DNA of 64,000 nt from Auriscalpium vulgare (Eukaryota > Basidiomycota > Agaricomycetes > Russulales > Auriscalpiaceae): NCBI GenBank assembly GCA_019915015.1, contig JAHBBC010000012.1:1550001-1614000 (forward strand), in the 5' to 3' direction. Numbering within the stretch: the stretch's first letter is position 1; every line of letters begins with the position of its first letter. Below the pieces are notes generated by a model. That model was not told the origin of the DNA. It saw nothing but the letters and a program-made list of their open reading frames with translations, and did no database searches. A program made the position numbers and the translations under genes. Below are positions 36,751-44,889 of this stretch, piece after piece.

Positions 36751-38956
36751 CTAGCCCTGCAGCGTCGTCTGCGTCCGCTGGATCGCCTGCGTAGCAAAGT
36801 ACCGCACATCCGCGTCCTGGTCCGTGCGCAGCTCCTCCAGCGCCGGCGCGATGCGCTTCTGGATCAAGTCGACGCCCTCCGGCGTCTTCCCGTACGTCGT
36901 CGCGAGCACCTCTAGCGACTTGGCGACGTTGAACCGGATATTCGGAATCGGGTCCGCGGCCAGGTGCAGGAGCGCATCGAGGATCTCGTTCTGGATGATC
37001 TCCAGATTCAGCGACGGCGCGATGGTCTGCTGAGCGCGTCAGCGGCGATCGCGGTAAGAAAATCCGGCGTCTGCACGCACCCCAATGGCTTGGACCGTCG
37101 TCATCCGATACAGGTAGTTCGGATGCCCGCCCATGTTTACGACCTTCGGGACGATGGCCGTCCTTGCCCATTCAACCCCAAAGACTTCAGTGAGCTTCTT
37201 CAGGTTGACGGTCGCCGCCTCTCGGATGCTGTAGACCGTGTCGCCGAGCCACGACATGCAGAGGTTCGCAAGCTGCTCGTCGAAGAATGGCTTTCCGAGC
37301 TGAGTTGCAAGAAGGGGTATATACTCAATGATGGCCTGGCGCACACGCCAGGACTTGTCTTCCGCGAGTTCGACAATGGCAGGCAGGAGGCTATCTGACA
37401 GAAGCTGGATGCCAATGACTATAACCGATAACGTCAAATGTAGCCTAAAGCCGACATCAACGGGGGAACTTACCCTCATTTACTTGCTCAAGCTTGCTGA
37501 TGATGTTGAGCCGGACCTCGGGGAACTCGTCTTTGAGAAGGTGGAGGAAGAGCTGCAAGAGGTGCTCGATGGTAGCGTCGTTGCCGAGAAGGGGCGCAAG
37601 ACCGGTGATCTGGTTGGCGAGTGCGGCACGGACATGCTGAGAGGTGTCCTGGCACAGCTCCCGGACAAACGGAATGATGCGGGCAATGATGACCTCGCGC
37701 TCTAGCAGCTTGGAGAATCCTAGAAGAAGACGTTCGGCGCACGGCCGCAGAGTATGCGCATATGCACGTACCAGGGATCTGCCCAGCCGCTGCCGTACGC
37801 ACCTCCGCCTCATTGTCCTTCAACAGCTGCACAAAGTGGCCCACCAGCTCCTCCCGAACAAGCTCAACCCCGACGGCTTCGGAGAGCTAGGGGCGTCATG
37901 GCTATATAAGATCGCCATCGATCCGGATAGGAACATGTGCTTACCGCGTTGAAGTGATTCGCAGCCATGTACCTCACCCGCCAGCTCTTATCCGAGATGC
38001 TCTGCCTGATTTGCTTCAACAGCTGCTCTTTCACTTCGGTTGGCGTCAGCTGCTGCGCGATCACGACCAAGTCCTCGACGGTCAGCAACCGGACAGAGTC
38101 TTGATCATCTGCTTGCAGGCGCCGATATATTGAGAGTCCGTCTGTGAGGACGTGCGGCTTAGACAGATCCTTCGCAAAGGCCTAAGAAAGCGATCAGTCT
38201 GCGATACAGTCCACAGCGAGCAGCTCCGCGCACCCCAAGCCATTTTGCCGCCGCTCGCCTGACCATCGGCGTGTCATCGGAGCCCAGCGTGGCGAAGCCC
38301 TTCCGCAGGTCGTCCTGGATGGCGGGGGACACCTTCGCGTACACGGGGGCATAGAGAGCGGCGGAGGACGTGCGGGACGTGAACCACTCGCCGTGCGAGA
38401 GGCGGTTGAGAAGGGGGATGTAGTATTGCTCGATTTGCTCTTGGGAGAGCACAGCTGCGATCTTGGTGATGGACTCCGCCGCCTGCGGCGCAGAGAACGT
38501 CGTGCGATAGCAAGAACACCGCCCAAGCCACCTGGTTAGCTTGGAGGACGCTGGATGGGGCGAGGGGGGAGGCGTGCCTTATCTCTGACTAGGGTCTCCT
38601 CCACCGCCGACAGGTTTTCGAGCGGGCCCAACAGCACATGGGCGTGCTCGGGCCCGCCGACGTACTCCTCAAAGCTCTTGCCCAACTCTTCCGCGAGGGC
38701 GAGAAGGACCTCATCTTCGTCGTCTACGGAGTCTTGTAGGAAGGGTATAAGTTCGTCGCGCGCGCGCTCGGGGCCTAGGGCGAGGGCAATGGTGGAGACA
38801 CGATGGATGGCGTTCAGGCGCAATTGTACGTCCTCAGAGCGCAGCTCGTCCATGAGCAGCGCAATCGGTGCGATCTTCGCGTTCGGTCGTCAGAACCGTG
38901 GCGAGAGAGGTGGTGGATAAACGTACCTCATCGGTGCCAAGTCCTGGATCCATCAT
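36751..38956 (-). CDS. TPD3: Protein phosphatase 2A scaffold subunit A (HEAT repeats)
   Basis: Scaffold that holds the PP2A catalytic C and regulatory B subunits. Eight exons (38927-38956, 38578-38874, 38234-38482, 37945-38181, 37772-37886, 37474-37719, 37081-37418, 36751-37026) give 595 residues, the family norm. It is built of about 15 HEAT repeats. Recognisable blocks include [81 protein letters not shown], and the final [17 protein letters not shown]. The second intron (38483-38577, 95 bp) needs a GC donor. A transposon sits 246 bp upstream of the start codon. Confidence 0.95.
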
Positions 38957-39202
38957 GTAGTCGTCTGTGGCGAAAGAGTCAACTGAGGAAACAAGGCCGA
39001 CGTCTTAATGATAAGACGCACGGGTGAAGGTTTGTAGGAAATGGGACAAGGGCGGGGGGAGAGAGCGTTGAACAAAGTGGACGGGTTGTTCTCAGATGAC
39101 CGTATTGGGATGATGCTATTTCGACAGGCGAGCGATGTGCTCAAACCACGCGGCGCCACACACCCTCCTTCCGCCTTTGGCCCTGCCCCACACATAACAA
39201 CA

Positions 39203-39269
39203 GGGGAGCTCAGAGTAGACCGTTTTCGTTTCCGTTTCGTTTTCAAACGCCTTTCGTTTTCGATTCGGC
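39203..39269 (+). repeat. Left terminal inverted repeat, 67 bp
   Basis: Identical over all 67 bases to the reverse complement of 42522-42588. The inner part is rich in TTTTCG/TTTCG steps, giving repeated likely transposase contacts. Confidence 0.95.
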
Positions 39270-39400
39270 CCGCGGCATAAGTGACCCGATGTGTGACAAT
39301 CGTGTGACTTTAGGTGACGCTCGCGTTGTGCGGCGTCTTCGTGTCTCACACACTCATTCCCTCGCGATACCTCCTTAATCTACACTCTCCTACTCTCTTA

Positions 39401-40997
39401 ATGCCCCGGAAACGCGGCCGCTCGGACTCCGACCAGCCTGAGACAGCTCCGGGCAAGAAATCCCGTGAGGAGAACATCAGCTGGGGCACAAATAAGAAGC
39501 CAAATGAGCTGCTCCTGCAGCTCATCACGGAGCTCGAACAGCCGCAAAATCGCAAGGTTATGTTTGGTAACAAGCGTGGTGAGGTATGCAGGTGGCCCAC
39601 GCATCATCTGGGCTTTGTTACTGACATCTTTCCAGAAGAAAAGCGGAGAAAGTAAGGTCGCAGCGGGTCAGCGGCTTGCTCGCATCCTCTGGAAGGATGC
39701 TCCGGACTCGGATTTCGTCAGTCTGGGAGCAAAGGTGCTCGGGAAAATAAATCAGTATGTCCATACCCTTATTGGATGCCTCATACGTGCTCACAGGCTT
39801 GTGTAGGCTACGCATCACCTATCACTCCAAGGTTCGGCGCATTAAGTGCACGGGTGGAGGTGTCCTCACTGGGAATGAGGCCATCGTCGACACAGGTGAT
39901 GCCGACGATGGTCCAGATGAGTATTTGGTCTGCTACATAGGGCCAGATGGCCCATCCGAGGATACCGATGCACGCCACAAGAATATCTGGCGTAAGTTCA
40001 TTTTGTGATCTCCGATGAGCACGCTGGAGGCTAACACATCCTGTGCAGAGGAGATCGAGGCCGAGTTCGCTGTCTTCCCCCGAATTCACGCGATCCTTGC
40101 CACCCGCCCAAATGAAAACCCGATCATCATCACGACTGGGGTTGGTCCGGACGGTCACCGCACAGTGCACTATCAGCCTCCCGACGACGCGCCACCTGTG
40201 CGGCAACCGCGCGAAGAGGACATAGACCCCGTCCTACGCGTTCACGATGGCCCGGCGCCTCTCGCGCAAGACTCTTCTGCGACCGCACCCGGCCCGGGAT
40301 CGCCACCGCAGACGCCACACACTCCCAAAGAGAACCGCGTGCCGCCCTCGTCGCAAGCAAGTGCGAAGAAGACTCCCGCACACCTGTCGGAAGAGAAGCT
40401 GGAGAGCTTGAAGGGTCGCTTCAAGCCCACGTCACGCACCGGCATTCAAGACATACTGAAGGAGTCCATCGAGTAAGTAATACTAGTTGTTGGTAATGCA
40501 CGTGGACTAATTCATGTGGCAGGCGTAGCTTTGCGGTGTCAAAGGAAGAGAACATCCGCAAAGCTGTCGACAGGCTGCGCGATGACATGAATAGTCTTCG
40601 CCAAGACGCTCGCGATCGCCACGACCGCCTCTTTCGTGAGCTGCAGATTGGCTTGTGGACGAACGATGAGTATCGCCGCAAGTCGGAAGCACTTGACGAT
40701 GACCTTCAGCTGCAGCTTCAAGATCTCCGTGAAAATATATCGCGCCTTCAGAATCCTCCTCTGGTTGTCGCCGCCGCTACGCCCGCTCGTTCCATCTCAC
40801 GCACGGGCTCTATGTCAACCGCTGCATCGACGCCTTCATCTCTGCCGCGCGCATCGACACCTCCGGATGATGAGCCCGAGAGCGAGATGACAAGCCAGAG
40901 AGAAAATAGTCCTCCCTGGGATGAGAGCCAGTTGGACAGAGATCTTGGACGAGGATCATCTGTGGTTCCAGACGAGTTGGAGCGAGGCTTAGTCTGA
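39401..40997 (+). CDS. Transposon-encoded Myb/SANT-like DNA-binding protein
   Basis: Second protein of the Harbinger element, expected to bind the element ends and bring the transposase into the nucleus. Exons 39401-39583, 39636-39754, 39807-39991, 40049-40472 and 40523-40997 give 461 residues. After a basic start (MPRKRGRSDSDQ) comes a trihelical region: WGTNKKPNELLLQLITELEQ, KKSGESKVAAGQRLARILW and INQLRITYHSKVRR. Then follow a Pro/Ser-rich linker and a coiled-coil-like stretch (ENIRKAVDRLRDDMNSLRQD) that could form dimers. The C-terminus is Ser/Pro-rich and acidic. Role is inferred from position and family precedent rather than from a catalytic motif. Confidence 0.75.
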
Positions 40998-41112
40998 TCA
41001 TTTTGCTTTTGTCCTTTCTAACTGCAGCCTCTCATTTAATGCTACACAGTCCTTTCTTCTTTCTGATTATATCTCTCTTACTCTTTACAATCTCAGATTT
41101 AATCTTGTTCAT

Positions 41113-42436
41113 TTATACAAGTCCTGCTCGTTGAGCGGCTACTATTTCTGCCACAAGGCCACGTCTCCTAGCCTCGCAATCATCATCCTCTGTGATATCA
41201 TCATCTATAGGATCATCTGGCTCCCCCCTATCGTCCTCTTCCTGAGCACGTGAGTGCCAAGTCGCAAAGCTTGTCCCACTCGCCCATCCTTCGATGTCGA
41301 GCACTGCGTTGTGCAAGATGATGCAACATGAAATCCACCGACACGCTCGTATATGGTCCCGATTGTAACGGATATTGAGCCGTAAGCCACGAAGGGATTG
41401 CCATCGGCCCTTGAGTGCACCCATGGTGTGTTCAGAGCGAACGCGTAGGCGAGCTACGTGTTTGTCGAATAAGGCATTTGAGCGGTCTAACGACGCTGGT
41501 TTCTTGTGAACTGGGATGGTCCGCGAGCTGACAGGGTACGCAGAGTCACCCCATGCAAACTCGTCACCTCTGAAGAACCAGTCGGTATGCTTGACAGCTG
41601 CAGTATGCTCAAATGCAGATGCATCATGAGCAGAACCGGTCATGCCAAGCGAATAGTCAACGATTCGTAGATTCGACGGTGTATTGCCAATCTGTGTACA
41701 GATATGTCAGTCAGGAGCTATTAGAAGATATCCAGCATACCTGGACGTTGAACCCATAGTTGCACTTCCTTGTGTAGTACGCGTCACCGTCGAGGCCGGG
41801 GCGACTGTACAGGACAACAATTGTCCCGTCGTACATCACCCATCCCTCCCTCCAGGTGGATCCCGTGAAACCAAGCTGCTCATCAATCCACCTTTTCTCG
41901 ACCTCTTTCTCCTCCTCTGTTAGCGGCCGTACAAACATCCCATGCAAGGACATCAGCGCCTCCTGACATCTCTCCGTGTATAGCTCCACAGCGCCCTCTG
42001 AACAGCCCGCTGCACGGCTGATATCCTCGAGAGATGCGCCATTGCCATAGCGACCCATACGGTACAGGGTCACCGCTAATTGCGTTCGGATATCCTCCTG
42101 CGGGGTGTTCGAGTTGTTCTGGAATACGGGATGACCCTCGATGAGGCCAAGGATAGTGTCGAAGACGTGGGGAGAGACACGGAGCATGTTGATAAAGCGG
42201 TGGTGATGGGCAGGATCCTGTGCATACTCCCATGCAAGCTGGAGATTGCCGGCTTTAACGACGGGAGGACGGGGGTTGATGTAGCGGGAGGATAGGATGG
42301 TGTGAAGGATTGAGCTATCGCGTTGGAGCTGCTCCATCATAGCTGTGGCTGAAGATGGAGGCATGAGTGCCATCTGGATAGCCATATATGTGATGTATGC
42401 GTCGATAATCTCATCGTGGTAGGTAGCACGGGCCAT
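41113..42436 (-). CDS. PIF/Harbinger transposase (DDE_Tnp_4)
   Basis: Nuclease that cuts and pastes the element. Exons 41741-42436 and 41113-41691, over a 49-bp intron, give 424 residues. The N-terminal region has a helix-turn-helix (ASLEDISRAAGCSEGAVELY). The catalytic core shows Asp203 in YDGTIV, Asp255 in GSAHDAS (with Asp281 in WGDSAYPV) and Glu319 in RSEHTMGALKGRW, matching the D..D..E layout of HARBI1-like enzymes. The end is acidic then helical. No stop codon or frameshift breaks the frame and the intron is normal, so the enzyme may be active. Confidence 0.9.
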
Positions 42437-42521
42437 GGCTGGTGGAAGAGCTCGAAAGCAATGGCGGCGGTGTCGCGCAGCGGCGTAGATTGAGTGACAT
42501 TATGTAATATCACGCCGGGGC

Positions 42522-42588
42522 GCCGAATCGAAAACGAAAGGCGTTTGAAAACGAAACGGAAACGAAAACGGTCTACTCTGAGCTCCCC
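42522..42588 (-). repeat. Right terminal inverted repeat, 67 bp
   Basis: Perfect inverted copy of 39203-39269; similarity stops sharply inside the element at the CC/GC change. It is followed outside by TAACCGCAC. Confidence 0.95.
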
Positions 42589-42883
42589 TAACCGCACATT
42601 TCGGATATGTCCTGCCCTCGCGCTCTCCACAAGGGCAGCTCGACAGCCTTTTCTTTGCCGCCTCTTCGCCTGAGCGTCTCACAAAACGAAAGTCCGACGA
42701 AAGGGCGCAGCATGTAGATATGTATAACCAAACGCCAAAAACAGTACACACGCGAAGCTACGGAATTGCACATCCTCCACCTTCTCGAAAGACGTCATCT
42801 CACCCTGCCTCAAAAGTTAGGAGAATGAAACAATAGTAAAATAAAAAGTGCGCACCACCTTACGCCGCCGATACAAATAACGC

Positions 42884-42907
42884 AAAAAAGCCCCTCCGAA
42901 GAGGGGC
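42884..42907 (-). terminator. Stem-loop plus T6, possible Pol III termination site
   Basis: On minus: a perfect 7-bp GC-rich stem, GCCCCTC TTCG GAGGGGC, followed directly by TTTTTT (42889-42884). It forms the 3' end of the structured-RNA candidate. Confidence 0.55.
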
Positions 42908-43345
42908 AGGGGAGTCAAAAGATTGTGCGAAACTCGACAGGAACTCCGAAGAGCTCAACCGTCGTCGAAAAGGCGCAAGCCTCTCGAGTCGCGGGGTGAG
43001 GGAGACGAGCTCAACCTCATGATCCTACCTCGCCAGTCCCGCCGTCCATCGGGCGAGGGCCAGGCGGGTCGCGCAAGGGCAGAGCCGTCGCACGAGTCAG
43101 AACATCCTCACCGGACTCTATCCAGGCGGGAGTCCGAGCATAGGAATCGCGGCGCCGCGGCCGGTCTCCTCCGCAGCGGGTCGGCCAGGGGTGAGGCCTT
43201 CTCTGTGATCGTAGGACTGAACTCGTCTTGTTTCCAAGCGAGAACAGGTTTGACGGGTAGGCTTAGGTTCCAAGGCACGCCGAAGCGCGCAAGACCCGTC
43301 GATAACCACCGCTCTCGCGGTTGTCTCGTGCGGGTCGACAAGGGA
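42884..43345 (-). ncRNA. Candidate structured RNA, family not assigned
   Basis: Read on the minus strand, this stretch holds a series of stable hairpins and ends in a stem followed by six T residues, like a Pol III stop. Three stems close with C(TTCG)G loops (42890-42907, 42941-42956, 43275-43290) and two with GNRA loops (GAAA at 43222-43242, GAGA at 43309-43320). Further stems: 43112-43118 with 43130-43136, 43028-43034 with 43052-43058, 43252-43258 with 43294-43300 (enclosing one TTCG hairpin), 43321-43325 with 43337-43341. TTCG loops are stable only in this orientation, which sets the strand. It could be RNase P/MRP, SRP or another RNA; I could not match conserved cores. The 5' end is a guess. 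Confidence 0.5.
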
Positions 43346-43437
43346 CCGGCCAGCCATCCTGCGCTTATCGTGCTCTTGTACTTCGGCGTAAGCCCAAGCC
43401 TGGTGTGGTCGTGCATGTTGTGACACATGATACGGTG

Positions 43438-43552
43438 TATGCTGAGCCTTGCGGCCGAAAAAGGATCTTTGCCGTGAAGCGCAAGTCCGCGTGGATGCTG
43501 AGCCTTGCGGCTGTCGAAGGATCTTTGCCGTGAAGCGAAGTCCGTGCATGCT
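43438..43552. repeat. Direct tandem duplication, period about 57 bp
   Basis: The block atgctgagccttgcgg ... ggatctttgccgtgaagcg ... aagtccg occurs at 43438 and again at 43495 with a few changes. Confidence 0.8.
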
Positions 43553-43665
43553 AGTGTGCGTGCTAGTGTGCGTGCGGGTATGCGTGCGGGTGTGCGTGCG
43601 GGAATGCGTGCGGGTGTGCGTGCGGGTATGCATGCGAGTATGCGTGCGGGTATGCGTGCGTGGGT
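43543..43665. repeat. 12-bp minisatellite (about 10 units)
   Basis: Units of the form (g/a)tgcgtgcgggt repeat in tandem. Bases alternate purine-pyrimidine over long stretches, so Z-DNA or hairpin formation is possible. It generates spurious repeat proteins in several frames. Confidence 0.85.
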
Positions 43666-43764
43666 CGCCCGACGAGACGTTCCGTGCGTCGGGGTCCAGT
43701 GCAGATGCGTCTCCTGGTGAAGGGCGACGACATCCGGATGTCGAGCAGATCGCCATCGACGATG

Positions 43765-43835
43765 CCTTTCGGCGGTGCCCTTTCGGCGGTGCCATTTCGG
43801 CGGTGCCATTTCGGCGACTATGCCATTGCGGCTAT
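43765..43835. repeat. 14-bp tandem repeat (4 units)
   Basis: Unit atttcggcggtgcc is repeated with minor changes in the first and last copies. Confidence 0.75.
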
Positions 43836-43999
43836 GATGCCTTTCGGCGTACGTTTATTGGGTGCATTCCCCCGGCGTTTATAGAATCGGCGCGTGTCCG
43901 CAGTCCTGATTCGGTACGATCGATCGGGTCGTCGGGACAACGTAGGCGAACGGCCATAACGAGGTCCAAGGGTGCTGGGTTGCAACTTCGCCCCGTGCA

Positions 44000-44280
44000 A
44001 TGAAGCTCGGGGAGGGACCGATAGACGTCGCGGACGTCCTCGTATGCCTTTGTTCGAAGCTGGCCGCAGCGGTTTCAGAATATATCATCCGGAAGGACAG
44101 GGCTCGAGCTCGACAGCGAGGTGGCAATGTCTGCATGAAACGATCAATGAACAGAGAAGCGATAACGTGCGATGTACTGGGTTGCGCATGCAGGTGTGGC
44201 ATGAAGTCATACAGGGACTCTTGTCAGAATTGAAGCAAGTGGCTTGGGCTAGGATGGAGCCTGTAGGTGTAAGCGAGTAA
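44000..44280 (+). CDS. Possible small protein (71 residues), weak support
   Basis: Two exons, 44000-44128 and 44194-44280, joined over a 65-bp intron with a weak gtctgc donor and a good tgcag acceptor, give 71 residues. They look helical: VADVLVCLCSKLAAAVSEYI, then WHEVIQGLLSELKQVAWARM. I recognise no family. The sequence is more protein-like than the surrounding repeats, yet it could be chance. The remaining DNA up to the FCP1 start (44281-44889) shows nothing further. Confidence 0.3.
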
Positions 44281-44889
44281 GGAAGAAGCTCATTTGCCTA
44301 TCTGGAGTGACTGGACCTCGCCCGCCCGTCGAGCTGACGGACGGGAAGCGTCGACAGCGAGGGGCGAACCCTGCCTCGTGCGCTTGGCTCGAGGCGGCCC
44401 ACTAGAGAACCATAACAAGGACCAGATGGCGGGAGGGTGTTGATGAGCGCTCGACAGTCAAGAGGCCGGTGCCACACATCGCCACGAAGGGTAGAGGAGG
44501 GATCGGGAAGATGAAGACCAAGCGGCACAGAGCGCCATGATATACTTTCCGCTTAGAGTTTAGGGCCGGCTGCTCGCTAGCGTGGCCGTGGGAAAGAATG
44601 CTCGTTGATTCGGCTGGAACTTGGAAGCGAGCCCCGACCAGCAAACGACGGGGCCACGCAGGGCCACGCCTCGGTCGAGCCTGTGCGGGCAATGATATCA
44701 TTTGCAGCCCGCGGGCCCATGCGGGGAACGGGGACAATAGACAAGGACAGACAACAAGCGCTGCAGGTGTTGCGGCCCCGGGAAAGTGATCTCGGCTAAG
44801 GCGGCGGAGAGTTCAAATAGCGTTCGCCTGTGGTCCGATATAACATTAACAACGGCCACCGCGCCGGACCCCATGCCAGTGCCAGAACC

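Larger units (their letters stand above)
39203..42588. mobile_element. PIF/Harbinger-type DNA transposon, apparently complete (3386 bp)
   Basis: Bounded by 67-bp perfect terminal inverted repeats that start GGGGAGCTCAGAGTAGACCG. Inside are two genes facing each other with stops 115 bp apart: a DNA-binding Myb/SANT-like protein on plus and a DDE_Tnp_4 transposase on minus. This two-gene design is the hallmark of PIF/Harbinger elements. Both genes are intact after splicing. A 3-bp target duplication (TWA type) is expected. TAA lies directly outside the right end, but on the left TAA is five bases away, so the duplication is not clean. Confidence 0.9.

Noticed and set aside
36509..37171. 220-codon minus-strand open frame over the PP2A-A 3' end
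   Set aside because: It runs in a different frame through the last PP2A-A exons, whose HEAT repeats are clearly the real product.
39203..42588. Tc1/mariner or hAT element
   Set aside because: No TA or 8-bp target duplication was found, and the DDE motifs plus a separate Myb/SANT-like gene fit PIF/Harbinger.
42884..42907. Bacterial intrinsic terminator or vector contamination
   Set aside because: The stem-loop plus T6 looks like one, but the flanks continue as fungal DNA and the other hairpins around it fit a eukaryotic Pol III-type RNA better.
43108..43809. Long minus-strand open frames with Ala-Arg-Ile-Pro or His-Thr-Arg repeats
   Set aside because: The repeats come from reading the 12-bp minisatellite in different frames. 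The frames also cross the structured-RNA candidate and show no introns or known domain.
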